Shown: piece after piece, positions 29,002-38,299 of the stretch
Layout: every line of letters starts with the position of its first letter
Numbering within the stretch: position 1 is the stretch's first letter
NCBI GenBank assembly: GCA_016789405.1
Contig: JAEUPQ010000026.1
Location: 310,001-374,000, forward strand
Length of the DNA stretch: 64,000 bases
Origin: Lysobacteraceae bacterium
Lineage (GTDB): Bacteria > Pseudomonadota > Gammaproteobacteria > Xanthomonadales > Xanthomonadaceae
Direction: 5' to 3'
Position numbers and translations under genes: made by a program
The notes under the pieces: model-generated
The model's input: only the letters and a program-made list of their open reading frames with translations
Told to the model about the DNA's origin: nothing
Databases searched by the model: none

Positions 29002-30170
29002 GCGCGTGCACCTTCGATGCGTGCGACCAGCCGCAGGCCGCGCGGCGGGGTTGGTTCGATGTCGATCCGGCCGCCGACCGCAGCGAGTCGTTCGCGCATG
29101 CCGGTCAGACCATTGCCCTCGTCGATGCGTGCCGGCGAGACCCCGTCGTTCTCGACCGTCAAGGCAAGGTCGGCGCCCTCGTGCTGCAGGCGGATGCGGA
29201 TGTGGCGCGCCCGACCATGGCGGAGGGCGTTCGTGATCGCTTCCTGCGCGCAGCGCAGCAGTGCCTCGGCCTGGTCGATGTCGTCCACGCGCAGGCCGTC
29301 TTCGATCTCCATGTCGATGCGCACGCCCGGCACCGGGCGGCCAAGGGCTTCGAGCGCCGCACGCAGGTCCAGGCCATCGTGTGCGCGCAATGCGCCGACG
29401 ACCTGGCGGATCTGCGCCAGCAGGTCGTCGGCCAGTTGCGCCGACAGCGCGATTTCCTCGCGAGCGGCCAGCGCGGGATCGCGCGACAGGCGCGCGAGAT
29501 TGAGCTTGAGTGCGGTCAGGCTGTGGCCGGCCACGTCGTGCAGTTCGCGCGACAGCTTCAGGCGCTCGCCCGCCCGCGCCGATTCCTCCAGGAGCCGTCG
29601 CGTGGCCAGCAGTTCGGCGTTGACCTGCGCGAGATGCTCGCGCGCCTGCTCGCGGCTGCCTGCGTAATGACCCGTGAGTGCGGCGAAGGCCTGGAAGGCG
29701 CCGATCTGGGTGAGCGAGATCAGAGTCGATGCCATCGGCACGCCGCGCACATGCCAGATGACCACGAGGCCGGCGTTGAAGGCGAGCATCACCATCACGA
29801 AGGCGCGCAGCGGCAGCATCAGCACCAGCTGGCCGGCGACGATGATCAGCAGGACCGCATTCTGGCCGCTGCCCAGCAAGGCCTCGGTGGCCAGGATGAG
29901 TACCCCTTGGCCGAGCACGCGCCACAGTCCAGCGCCGCCGTCGCGACCGATCAGCGCGCAGGACACATAAAGAACGAGGATGCCGAGCAGGCAGGCGGCG
30001 CCCAGCCATTCGCGCGCATCTCCGGCGGCCAGCTTGGCGGGCTCGATCACAGCGAAGGCGATGGCCAGCCAGGTGACATAGGCGGCGATGTTCAGCGCGG
30101 ACAGCAGGTGCGTCGAGAACGGGCCTTCTGCCGGCGTTGCGATGTCGCGAAGGAAGGACGGACGAATCAT
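28998..30170 (-). CDS. DesK/NarX-type sensor histidine kinase
   Basis: 390 residues. About six membrane helices in the first 170 residues, a HisKA_3 dimerisation helix with SRELHDVAGHSLTALKLN (phospho-accepting His), and an HATPase with the N box AQEAITNALRHG and GNGLTGMRERL. There is no extra-membrane sensor domain, so signals are probably sensed within the membrane, as in DesK. It is coupled to the response regulator by a 4-bp overlap. The ATG at 30170 gives the family-like N-terminus. Confidence 0.92.
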   Translation of the reverse strand: MIRPSFLRDIATPAEGPFSTHLLSALNIAAYVTWLAIAFAVIEPAKLAAGDAREWLGAACLLGILVLYVSCALIGRDGGAGLWRVLGQGVLILATEALLGSGQNAVLLIIVAGQLVLMLPLRAFVMVMLAFNAGLVVIWHVRGVPMASTLISLTQIGAFQAFAALTGHYAGSREQAREHLAQVNAELLATRRLLEESARAGERLKLSRELHDVAGHSLTALKLNLARLSRDPALAAREEIALSAQLADDLLAQIRQVVGALRAHDGLDLRAALEALGRPVPGVRIDMEIEDGLRVDDIDQAEALLRCAQEAITNALRHGRARHIRIRLQHEGADLALTVENDGVSPARIDEGNGLTGMRERLAAVGGRIDIEPTPPRGLRLVARIEGARA

Positions 30171-30315
30171 GCCGACAGCATGGCAGTCCGTCGGGGCGTG
30201 CGGAAGCGGCTCTCGTCGAGAGGTGACTTTTCTCACCCCCGCGCGGTGACCACGGGCAGGTGCCGCCGAATGGGCTGGATCCGGAGACTGTGCGCATCCC
30301 CAACGGAGTCACGAC

Positions 30316-31023
30316 GTGGACACCTTCTACAAGATCCTGCTGTCGGCGCACGGCCTGTGCGGCCTGGTCGCTCTGGTCACTTTCTGGATGGCGGCTTTCG
30401 CGAAGAAGGGCGCGCCCTTGCATCTGCGCGTGGGCAAGGCCTACATGATCTCCATGCTCGGCATCATCGTCACCGCCGTGCCGATGGCCGCCATCATCGG
30501 CATGAAGGGCAAGCCGGGCATCGCGACCTTCCTCGGTTACCTCGTCGTGATCACCGCCACCGGCATCTGGATGGGCTGGCGTGCGGTGAAGCGCAAGCGG
30601 GACCAGGCCGGCTTCCGCGACAGCGCCTACCTGTGGGTCGCCGTGCTCAACCTCGTCGCATCTGCTGTCGTGTTCTCGGTGGGCATGAAGATGTCGCAGG
30701 CCCTGCTGATGGGATTCAGCACGGTCGGCGTCTTCACCGGTGTGCAGATGCTCGTGAGGCGCGCCCGCCCGATGACCGCGGTCCGCTGGTGGATGAAGGA
30801 ACACTATTCGGCGATGGTCGGCTGCGGCGTCGCCACCCACATCGCCTTCCTCGCGATCGGCTTCGACCGCATCATCCGCCTGTTCGGCATCGATCCGCCG
30901 GGCTGGTACCACCTCATCGCCTGGTTCCTGCCGCTGATGCTGTCGTTCGTGTTCATGGCCTGGCTCAACCGCAAGTACATGCCGAAGCCGGTGACGACCA
31001 CGGCGATGCCCGCCGGAGCGTGA
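30316..31023 (+). CDS. Multi-pass membrane protein, DUF2306-like
   Basis: 235 residues starting with GTG at 30316 (MDTFYKILLSAHGLCGLVAL). Six to seven hydrophobic helices with polar motifs HLRVGKAY after helix 1 and RWWMKEHYSAM before helix 5, conserved-looking His residues near helix ends as in heme- or quinone-binding membrane proteins. The pattern recalls DUF2306 proteins, but I am not certain. It is divergent from the kinase gene and has a shared terminator downstream. Confidence 0.7.
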   Translation: MDTFYKILLSAHGLCGLVALVTFWMAAFAKKGAPLHLRVGKAYMISMLGIIVTAVPMAAIIGMKGKPGIATFLGYLVVITATGIWMGWRAVKRKRDQAGFRDSAYLWVAVLNLVASAVVFSVGMKMSQALLMGFSTVGVFTGVQMLVRRARPMTAVRWWMKEHYSAMVGCGVATHIAFLAIGFDRIIRLFGIDPPGWYHLIAWFLPLMLSFVFMAWLNRKYMPKPVTTTAMPAGA

Positions 31024-31046
31024 TGCAGGTGGAGGTGGGAAACGAA

Positions 31047-31072
31047 AAGGCCGCGACACAAGTCGCGGCCTT
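31047..31072. terminator. Bidirectional rho-independent terminator
   Basis: Perfect 11-bp stem (31047-31057 with 31062-31072), ACAA loop, A4 on the plus side giving a T-run on the minus strand. It separates the convergent membrane protein and isovaleryl-CoA dehydrogenase genes. Confidence 0.88.
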
Positions 31073-31095
31073 CGTCGTTCGAAGCGAAGCAGCGA

Positions 31096-32253
31096 TCAGA
31101 AGTTGCCGTTGAACAGCTCGCGGCCGATCAGCATGCGGCGGATTTCGTTGGTACCGGCGCCGATCTCGTACAGCTTCGCGTCGCGCAGGATGCGGCCGGT
31201 CGGGTACTCGTTGATGTAGCCGTTGCCGCCGAGGGTCTGGATGGCTTCCAGCGCCACCTTCACCGCGGCTTCGGAGGCGTGCATCAGGCAGCTCGCCGCG
31301 TCGATGCGCGACTTGTAGCCGTTGTCGTAGTCGCGAGCCACCTGGTAGGCGAACGCGCGGCTCGACTGCAGCGCCGTGTACATGTCGGCGATCTTCGCCT
31401 GCATGATGCCGAACGTACCGATGGCCTGGCCGAACTGGCGACGGTCGCGCACGTAGGGCAGGGCGATGTCCAGCGCGGCCTGCATCAGGCCCAGCGGGCC
31501 GCCGCTCAGCACCAGGCGCTCGGTGTTCAGGCCGCTCATCAGCACCTTCACGCCGTTGTTGACCTCGCCCAGCACGTTCTCGGCGGGGATTTCGCAGTTC
31601 TCGAACACCAGCTCGCAGGTGTTGCTGCCGCGCATGCCCAGCTTGTCCAGCTTCTGCGCGGTGCGGAAGCCCTTCATGCCCTTCTCGACGAGGAACGCGG
31701 TCATGCACTTGCTGCCCAGTTCGCGGCTGGCGGTGCGCATGTAGACGATCAGCACGTCGGCCTCGGGACCGTTGGTGATCCACATCTTGTTGCCGTTGGC
31801 GACCCAGTGGTCGCCCTTCAGCTCGGCGCGGCAGCTCATCGAGCCGACCACGTCCGAACCCGCGCCCGGCTCGCTCATCGCCAGCGCGCCCTTCCATTCG
31901 CCGGTACACAGCTTCGGCAGGTACTTCTCGCGCTGCGCCTGGTTGCCGTTGGCGTAGAGATTGCTGACGCACAGGTTGGAGTGTGCGCCGTAGCTCAGGC
32001 CGACCGAACCGGATGCGCGGGAGATTTCCTCCATCGCGATCAGGTGGGCCAGGTAGCCCATCTCGCTGCCGCCGAACTCGCCCGGCACGGTGATGCCGAG
32101 CAGGCCCAGCTCGCCGAGCTTGGCCCACAGGTCCTGCGGAAAGGCATTCTCTTCGTCGATCTTCGCAGCGCGCGGTGCGATCTCGGTCTCGGCGAAACGG
32201 CGGACCGCCTCGCGCAGCGCATCGATGTCTTCACCCAGGGGGAATGGACGCAT
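31096..32253 (-). CDS. liuA: Isovaleryl-CoA dehydrogenase
   Basis: 385 residues of the acyl-CoA dehydrogenase family: N-terminal [23 protein letters not shown]-binding [15 protein letters not shown], a MWITNG loop, and the C-terminal [33 protein letters not shown] block. Catalytic Glu placement in the [18 protein letters not shown] helix and the [13 protein letters not shown] motif are typical of the isovaleryl-specific branch. It oxidises isovaleryl-CoA to 3-methylcrotonyl-CoA with electrons going to ETF. 94 bp separates it from leucine dehydrogenase upstream on the same strand. Confidence 0.92.
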   Translation of the reverse strand: MRPFPLGEDIDALREAVRRFAETEIAPRAAKIDEENAFPQDLWAKLGELGLLGITVPGEFGGSEMGYLAHLIAMEEISRASGSVGLSYGAHSNLCVSNLYANGNQAQREKYLPKLCTGEWKGALAMSEPGAGSDVVGSMSCRAELKGDHWVANGNKMWITNGPEADVLIVYMRTASRELGSKCMTAFLVEKGMKGFRTAQKLDKLGMRGSNTCELVFENCEIPAENVLGEVNNGVKVLMSGLNTERLVLSGGPLGLMQAALDIALPYVRDRRQFGQAIGTFGIMQAKIADMYTALQSSRAFAYQVARDYDNGYKSRIDAASCLMHASEAAVKVALEAIQTLGGNGYINEYPTGRILRDAKLYEIGAGTNEIRRMLIGRELFNGNF

Positions 32254-32347
32254 GGTCGTTCTCGTGCTCGTCTGGTTTTCTGTCGAATGACGCCGGGTCG
32301 CGGCGTCGAAACGGAAAACGGGGCCGAAGCCCCGTCACCGAAAGGGA

Positions 32348-33448
32348 TCAATGACCTCTCATGCGCCCGAGGAAACGCGGCGCGGTGCGACCCATCGGCA
32401 ACTTCAGCTTGCCGATCGCGGTGATGCGCTCTTCGGCGAGGCGGTCGGCCGCCAGGTAGGTCGGGATGCTGTCGCGATCGGAGATCTCGTAGATGCGGCC
32501 GAGGTTGTGGTAGATCGTGCGCATCATGCGCATGGCGCGTTCGCGGTTGTAGCCGTCGATTTCCAGCGACACGTTCATCACGCCGCCGGCATTCACCGCG
32601 TAGTCCGGCGCATACAGGATGCCGCGCTTGGTGACTTCGTCGCCGATGGCGTTGTTGGCTAGCTGGTTGTTGGCGGCGCCGCAGATGATCTTGGCCTTCA
32701 GGCGCGGCAGGGTCTGCTCGTTGACGGTGCCGCCGAGTGCGCAGGGCGAGTACACATCGCAGTTCACGTCGTAGATCTCGTCCGGCGACACGGCTTCCGC
32801 GCCGTACTCGGTAACGGCTTCCTCGACGAGGTTCTTGTTGATGTCGGTGACGAAGATCTTCGCGCCGCGTTCCTTCAGCAGCTTCACGAATTCCATGCCG
32901 ACATGGCCCAGGCCCTGCACGGCGTAGCTGCGGCGACCGACTTCCTCGTCGCCGAACTTGCGGTTCAGCGTGGCCATCAGGCCCTGCAGCGTGCCGTAGG
33001 CGGTGAACGGCGAGGGATCGCCCGAACCACCGTGGACCTGGTGCACGCCGGTCACGTACTCGGTTTCGCGATACACGTATTCCATGTCGTTGACGTCGAT
33101 GCCGACGTCCTCGGCGGTGATGTAGCGGCCGCCCAGCGAATCGACGAACTTGCCGAACGCGCGGAACAGGGCTTCGGACTTGTCCTTGGACGGGTCGCCG
33201 ATGATCACCGCCTTGCCGCCGCCGATGTTCAGGCCGGCCACCGCGTTCTTGTAGGTCATGCCGCGGGAGAGGCGCAGCACGTCGTTCAGCGCATCCTGCT
33301 CGGTCTTGTACGGCCACATCCGCAGACCGCCCAGCGATGGGCCGAGCACGGTGTTGTGGATCGCGATGATGGCCTTCAGGCCCGCGTCCTTGTTGTGGCA
33401 GAAGACGACCTGCTCATGGCCGTAGTTTTCGACGTGTTCGAAGATCAT
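32348..33448 (-). CDS. Leucine (Glu/Leu/Phe/Val-type) dehydrogenase
   Basis: 366 residues. GGLRMWPY, the catalytic Lys region RGMTYKNAVAGLNIGGGKAVI and the NAD-binding VQGLGHVGMEFVKLL are all present, and length matches leucine dehydrogenase (about 350-370) rather than glutamate dehydrogenase. It deaminates leucine, valine and isoleucine to 2-oxo acids with NAD. Placing it directly upstream of isovaleryl-CoA dehydrogenase supports leucine as the main substrate. Confidence 0.93.
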   Translation of the reverse strand: MIFEHVENYGHEQVVFCHNKDAGLKAIIAIHNTVLGPSLGGLRMWPYKTEQDALNDVLRLSRGMTYKNAVAGLNIGGGKAVIIGDPSKDKSEALFRAFGKFVDSLGGRYITAEDVGIDVNDMEYVYRETEYVTGVHQVHGGSGDPSPFTAYGTLQGLMATLNRKFGDEEVGRRSYAVQGLGHVGMEFVKLLKERGAKIFVTDINKNLVEEAVTEYGAEAVSPDEIYDVNCDVYSPCALGGTVNEQTLPRLKAKIICGAANNQLANNAIGDEVTKRGILYAPDYAVNAGGVMNVSLEIDGYNRERAMRMMRTIYHNLGRIYEISDRDSIPTYLAADRLAEERITAIGKLKLPMGRTAPRFLGRMRGH

Positions 33449-33724
33449 CGGAAGCTCCAGTGCGCCGGCGTAAGGGCTGGTGGATACGCCGGGGTATGTG
33501 GCAAGTCGTTGAATTCGTTTGGATCAGCGGCTTGGTGAAACGGCCCGTCGGGGCCGCAGGCGCCGTAGTCTAATGGAATCGTTCCTCGCGTTCGCATGCC
33601 TCCGGTCGGTTGCGCGAGCCTTGTCGCGCGAACGCCACGCATCCGCAGCGCGCCTCGTCCCGTAGTCCTGCGTGCCGCCCACGGAAATCGCTCCGTGAAG
33701 CGAGATCGTATACGGGGAATTCGC

Positions 33725-34378
33725 ATGCATATCGTTCCGATGCGCCGGGCCTTGCTGGCCCTGGTGCTCTTGTCTGCCGGACTTGCGCAGGCGCGCGACG
33801 ACGTCACGTTGCGTGGTCGCGTCGAACTTGTCGGCGATGGTCGTCAGTACGTCCGTGCAGGCGAAGTCGCCGATACGGTCGTCTACTACCTGCCGAAAGG
33901 CGTCGAGTTGCGTCCATCGCCGGGTCGGTTCGCCGTGGACACGCGCAGCAAGGGATTCTCGCCTTCGCTGCTGGTGGTGCCGCAGGGCAGCACGGTGAGT
34001 TTCCCCAATCGCGACACGATCCTGCACAACGTGTTCTCGCGCAGCGGCGCGAACGGATTCGATCTCGGCTTCTACGGCGCCGGCGTGTCGCGCGAGCACA
34101 CCTTCCGGCGGGCAGGCCTGGTCGTCGTGAACTGCAGCGTGCACCAGTCGATGCGCGCGAACATCCTCGTGCTGTCCACGCCGCATTTCGCGCGTCCCGA
34201 CCGCAGCGGTCGCTACCGGCTCGAAGGCCTGCCGCCGGGAACGGGTTCGCTGGTCTTCTGGCACCCGCGATCGGCACCCACCAGCGTGCAGATCACCGTG
34301 CCGTCCGACGCCATTCCCGCGCAACGCCTGATCGCGAGCAAGCCGCCGATCGATGCGCACGCAGCAGGGAGGCACTGA
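33725..34378 (+). CDS. Secreted cupredoxin-like (methylamine-utilisation-type) protein
   Basis: 217 residues with a signal peptide (to about residue 23, GLAQA). The central PQGSTVSFPNRDTILHNVFSRSGANGFDLGFYG region and VVNCSVHQSMRANILV give a His, Cys and His-Met set as in blue-copper folds; the C-terminal part is a carboxypeptidase regulatory-like GRYRLEGLPPGTGSLVFWHP domain. It begins a four-gene set with a receptor, DUF3034 and a globin, an association I recall from methylotrophs and xanthomonads. The region 33449-33724 upstream is an intergenic gap between divergent genes. Copper binding is inferred. Confidence 0.82.
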   Translation: MHIVPMRRALLALVLLSAGLAQARDDVTLRGRVELVGDGRQYVRAGEVADTVVYYLPKGVELRPSPGRFAVDTRSKGFSPSLLVVPQGSTVSFPNRDTILHNVFSRSGANGFDLGFYGAGVSREHTFRRAGLVVVNCSVHQSMRANILVLSTPHFARPDRSGRYRLEGLPPGTGSLVFWHPRSAPTSVQITVPSDAIPAQRLIASKPPIDAHAAGRH

Positions 34379-34380
34379 GC

Positions 34381-35469
34381 ATGCGCACGCACACGAAGCG
34401 ACGATTGCTCGCCGCCGCCTGCCTCGTTGCCGGCATCGTGATCTGCGCGGCCATCCTTGCCTGGCACGAATGGTCGCTCGCACGCGCACTGGCGTCGCAC
34501 GACCTGCATGGTGCACGCGCCGCGCTGCGCGCCACCGAAGCGCAGTTCGCCCGTGAAATCACCCAGCGCGGCGAGACCATCGCGCGCAACCAGGCGGTCA
34601 CGGGCTACATCGGCCAGGCGCTGGACAACACATTGCCCGGCATCGAACCGGACTACACGTCGGTCGTCGATCTCCTGGAAGAACGCCGCACGCAGATGGG
34701 CCTCGCCATGGTGGCGATGCTCGATGGCGAAGGTCGCGTGCTCGCGACCACCGACAGGCTGTCCGGCGTGCGCGAGTACAGCGGCATGCCTGCGTTCCGC
34801 GCAGCGAAACGCGGCCAGACGCCGGAAACCGGCCTGCTCGTCGACGGCGATCGCGCGACGCGCGTGGTGGTGATGCCGCTGGCCAGCTACGGTTTCAGCG
34901 ACGTGTTCCTGATGCTGGGCGAAGCGCTGACACCCACGTTCACGCAGACCGTCATCGAAACCTCGGGAAGCGCGACCAGACTCGACGTCCTGCTGCTGGC
35001 ATCGGATGCGGCAGGCACGCGTGCGCTGGTGTCCTCGCTGCCCGCGCCTGCGAACGGGAATCTCGTTGCGCACTGGTCGACGCTTCGCGGTTCCGGTGCC
35101 GACGGCAAGGCGATCGAGCTTGCATCGGGCGAGCGCAGGCTGGCGACCAGCCTGTCGATGCTCGGCAGTACCCAGGTCTACGCCGTGCTGCTCGTGCCCG
35201 CGGGCGGTGACGCCCAGGTGCGCGACGCCGCGCGCTGGCCCCTGCTCACCGGTGCGCTGCTCGCGATCCTCGCGCTGGCGCTCGTGATCTGGTGGGTCAT
35301 GCGTCGGATCTTCGTGCCGCTGGACGACGTGCTCCGCGTCGCCGAATACGCCGCCGACACCGGCGATCTCCACCTGAGGATGCAGGACATCGGCATCCCG
35401 CAGATGAAACGCCTCTCCGCTGCCTTCAACCGCATCTGCGCCCGCGCGTCCATCACGGCGCGCGATTGA
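34381..35469 (+). CDS. Membrane receptor with periplasmic domain and HAMP, no output domain
   Basis: 362 residues: N-terminal helix (LLAAACLVAGIVICAAILAW), a large periplasmic Cache-like domain, a second helix (LLTGALLAILALALVIWWVM) and a HAMP-like IFVPLDDVLRVAEYAADTGDLHLRM. The protein stops soon after the HAMP. Related receptors normally continue into GGDEF, EAL or kinase domains; none is present and the stop is followed by the start region of the next gene. It may signal through a separate partner, or be a truncated receptor. The ATG is 2 bp after the cupredoxin stop. Confidence 0.75.
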   Translation: MRTHTKRRLLAAACLVAGIVICAAILAWHEWSLARALASHDLHGARAALRATEAQFAREITQRGETIARNQAVTGYIGQALDNTLPGIEPDYTSVVDLLEERRTQMGLAMVAMLDGEGRVLATTDRLSGVREYSGMPAFRAAKRGQTPETGLLVDGDRATRVVVMPLASYGFSDVFLMLGEALTPTFTQTVIETSGSATRLDVLLLASDAAGTRALVSSLPAPANGNLVAHWSTLRGSGADGKAIELASGERRLATSLSMLGSTQVYAVLLVPAGGDAQVRDAARWPLLTGALLAILALALVIWWVMRRIFVPLDDVLRVAEYAADTGDLHLRMQDIGIPQMKRLSAAFNRICARASITARD

Positions 35470-35502
35470 TCCCCGAATCGCATTCCCACCCCCGGAGTTC
35501 CC

Positions 35503-36462
35503 ATGTCATCCAAACCCTTCGTCCGGCCGCCGCCCGCGCGCCGTCTTCTCGTCGTCGCTTGCTTCGCGACGTTCGCGTGTTTCGCATCCCAGTCAATCGC
35601 GCAGGAACTGTCCGACCTGCAGGCCGATGAGCCCGTCGAAACCGTCGAGCCCGACAATCGCGTCACTGGCGGGAAGCTGCTGCTCACCGCCGGCGTGAGC
35701 CAGATCGAAGGCGCCGGTGGCGGTGGCCTCACGCCCTGGGCACTCATCGGCGGTTACGGCGAATCCGGCCAGTTCGGCGCCAGCGCTTACTACACCCGCG
35801 TCGATGTCGACGACTACAGCCTCGACAGCTATGGCGCACTGGTCGGCATCCACGATCGCGTCGAACTGAGCGTGTCGCGCCAGGTGTTCGATACCGAGGC
35901 GGTCGGTGCCGCGCTCGGCCTCGGGCAGGGCTTCGAAATCCGTCAGGACACCCTCGGCGTGAAAGTGAAGCTGGTCGGTGATGCCGTCCTCGAACAGGAT
36001 CGCTGGCTGCCGCAGATCGCGCTCGGCGTGCAGCGCAAGCGCAACGATCGCGGCGCACTGGTCCGCGCCATCGGCGCGGACAGCGACACGGGCACCGATG
36101 TGTATCTCAGCGCGACCAAGCTGTACCTGTCGCAAGGCCTGCTGCTCAACGCCACGCTGCGCTACACCGAGGCCAACCAGTTCGGCATCCTCGGCTACGG
36201 CGGCGATCGTCGCGACGGCCATTCGCTGCAGTTCGAAGGCTCCGTCGCGTACCTCGTCAACCGACGTCTCGCGATCGGCGCCGAATACCGCACCAAGCCC
36301 GACAACCTGAATATCGCCACCGAAGACGACGCATGGGATGTGTTCGTCGCCTGGGCGCCCAACCGCCATGTGTCGCTGACCGTCGCCTATGTCGACCTCG
36401 GCAACATCGTCATCCGCGATCGCCAGCGCGGCGTCTACGCCTCGCTGCAAGTCGGCTTCTGA
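35503..36462 (+). CDS. DUF3034 family outer-membrane-like protein
   Basis: 319 residues. Signal peptide ends at FASQSIAQ (about residue 33); the mature part shows GGKLLLTAGVSQIEGAGGGGLTPWALIGGYGE and a C-terminus VYASLQVGF ending in Phe, consistent with a beta-barrel outer membrane protein. The TAGVSQIEGAGGGGL stretch is the DUF3034 hallmark as I know it. It is cotranscribed with the receptor and the secreted globin. Substrate unknown. Confidence 0.85.
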   Translation: MSSKPFVRPPPARRLLVVACFATFACFASQSIAQELSDLQADEPVETVEPDNRVTGGKLLLTAGVSQIEGAGGGGLTPWALIGGYGESGQFGASAYYTRVDVDDYSLDSYGALVGIHDRVELSVSRQVFDTEAVGAALGLGQGFEIRQDTLGVKVKLVGDAVLEQDRWLPQIALGVQRKRNDRGALVRAIGADSDTGTDVYLSATKLYLSQGLLLNATLRYTEANQFGILGYGGDRRDGHSLQFEGSVAYLVNRRLAIGAEYRTKPDNLNIATEDDAWDVFVAWAPNRHVSLTVAYVDLGNIVIRDRQRGVYASLQVGF

Positions 36463-36481
36463 CCACGCCCGGAGAAATGCC

Positions 36482-36994
36482 ATGTTCCAGAACGTCGATT
36501 TCCGCTTTTCCCGCATTGCTGTGCTGCTTGCGGCCATGCTCCTCGCCAGCGCCTCTTCCGTTGTCCTTGCGCAATCCGCGCCAGCGCCCGTCGAACGCAC
36601 CCCGGGTGCGGCCGACCCCGCGCCACCGCATCCCGAGCTCGCAGGCGTGTTCGAGGACTTCGGCGGTCGTGCCGGTCTCGACGCCTTGATGGATGAATTC
36701 ATGACCATCCTGCTCGCTGATCCACGCATGCGCCCGTTCTTCGAGAAAGTCGAGCACGACCGCGTGAAGCGCCAGCTTGCGGAGCAGTTCTGCGCGATCC
36801 TCGGCGGTGGCTGCGCCTACAGCGGTCGCGACATGGTCGCGGCGCACGCCGCACACGGCATCGATCGCGCGGACTTCAATGCCCTGGTCGAGGACCTGCA
36901 GATCGCCATGTCGAATCGCGGCATCCCGTTCCGCGCGCAGAACAAGCTGCTCGCGATCCTGGCGCCGATGCACCGCGAGGTCATCAATCGCTGA
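36482..36994 (+). CDS. Group I truncated hemoglobin with signal peptide
   Basis: 170 residues. N-terminal hydrophobic signal (IAVLLAAMLLASASSVVLAQS) followed by a 2-on-2 globin: FEDFGGRAGLDALMDEFMTILLADPRMRPFFE, the proximal His in VAAHAAHGIDRADF and LVEDLQIAM. Most truncated globins are cytosolic, so an exported form is unusual and suggests gas or redox chemistry in the periplasm. It lies 19 bp after the DUF3034 gene and ends the four-gene set. Confidence 0.87.
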   Translation: MFQNVDFRFSRIAVLLAAMLLASASSVVLAQSAPAPVERTPGAADPAPPHPELAGVFEDFGGRAGLDALMDEFMTILLADPRMRPFFEKVEHDRVKRQLAEQFCAILGGGCAYSGRDMVAAHAAHGIDRADFNALVEDLQIAMSNRGIPFRAQNKLLAILAPMHREVINR

Positions 36995-37012
36995 GCCGTC
37001 TCGCGGCGCGGT

Positions 37013-38299
37013 TCAGAACGCGCGGTAGCGGGCCTGGCGGATCCACAGCGTCGCCAGCCATTTCTCGCCTGCTTCCACCGGCATGCCGGCGTGCAAGGAG
37101 TCGGGATCGGGGCGGCCCTGCGGCGACGTGGCGTCGTACGTGAGGTTGTCGAACACCACTGCGCGTCCCGGCAGAGGGTCCACCCGCAGGCCAGCGACGG
37201 GAAATTCGGTCGCGCCACCGGCCGTCATCGGATTGAGATAGACACAGATCGTGCGTCGACGGTTGCCGGCCTGCGGGCCGTCGCGCGCGATCGATGCCGG
37301 CGGCAGGTAGTCGCGATGCGGCTTGTATTCCTGCCCGGGCGCGTAGCGCAGCACGATCAGCGGTTCGGCATCGACCAGTTCCAGGCCCGCTGCAGCGGCC
37401 ATGCGCCACTGCACCAGCCGCACCGCGAGGCTTTCCAGCACGGGGTCGAACTGCGCGTCATGGCTGGTGCGCAGATCGATGTTCAGCGCCTGCCCGGAGT
37501 TCGGGTCGAGCGTGCGTGATGCGTGCAGGTGCGGGCGCGCGCTGACGATCAACAGCCGGCATTCGTCCGCCGACAGCAGGCGATCGATCACCGACACGTG
37601 CGGCTGCGTCGACAGCACGCGCGCTTCGGGCGCTTGCAGCGCTTCTTCGAGCGCGAGCTGGCGCGCAGGCGCATCGGCCCGGCCCGGTGGCGGCAAGCTG
37701 AAACCGGGAACACGCTCGATGCCGGCATCCGCAAGCTGTGCCCACAGGCGCTGCGCGACATCGGGCTGCGCCTCGCAACCTTCGCCGTGGGCGAGACGCT
37801 CTGCCAGCAGCACGGCGGCGGCGATGTCGCCGCGTCCCGCCGCGCGTTCCAGCAGTTGCAGGCACAGGACCTGGTCGTCGGCATTCGGCTTGCGCCCGAA
37901 ATGCACGGCGGCCGCGAGCAGCGAAGGCGCATGCTCGGCCTGCACGCCGCGCAGCACGCGCTCGTTCATGCGCATGTCGCGCGGCAGCGCGACGCCACCG
38001 ATCGCGATCTTCGCCAGGTACTCGGTGGCCAGCGGGTGTCCTGCGCGCTCGGCGCGTTCGAACCAGGGCACGGCGTCCTGCGGTGCGGGCGCATCGACGA
38101 TGCCGTACAGCCGCATGCGCGCGTACTCGACCTGCGCGCCGGGATGGCCTGCCTGCGCCGCGCGCAGGTGCCATTGCATCGCCTCGTCCATCTGTTCCTG
38201 CGCGACCAGCGCCTGCGCCAGCGCGAACGCGTGATCGACCGACCCGCGTTCGGCCGCGGCGCGCAGCGCAGCCAGGTCCAGCGCCGGTGTCGCGCTCAC
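37013..38299 (-). CDS. Sel1-repeat protein with C-terminal 2OG-Fe(II) oxygenase domain
   Basis: 428 residues starting at GTG. The first 230 residues are Sel1/TPR-like helical repeats (AMQWHLRAAQAGHPGAQVEYA, WFERAERAGHPLATEYLAKI and others); the last 200 are a prolyl-4-hydroxylase-type domain with PHRDY (HxD), a distal His in SLHAGMPV and a following Lys for 2-oxoglutarate. It probably hydroxylates a protein bound by its repeats. The start overlaps the stop of the phospholipase D gene (GTGA, 38296-38299), so the two are coupled. Confidence 0.87.
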   Translation of the reverse strand: MSATPALDLAALRAAAERGSVDHAFALAQALVAQEQMDEAMQWHLRAAQAGHPGAQVEYARMRLYGIVDAPAPQDAVPWFERAERAGHPLATEYLAKIAIGGVALPRDMRMNERVLRGVQAEHAPSLLAAAVHFGRKPNADDQVLCLQLLERAAGRGDIAAAVLLAERLAHGEGCEAQPDVAQRLWAQLADAGIERVPGFSLPPPGRADAPARQLALEEALQAPEARVLSTQPHVSVIDRLLSADECRLLIVSARPHLHASRTLDPNSGQALNIDLRTSHDAQFDPVLESLAVRLVQWRMAAAAGLELVDAEPLIVLRYAPGQEYKPHRDYLPPASIARDGPQAGNRRRTICVYLNPMTAGGATEFPVAGLRVDPLPGRAVVFDNLTYDATSPQGRPDPDSLHAGMPVEAGEKWLATLWIRQARYRAF

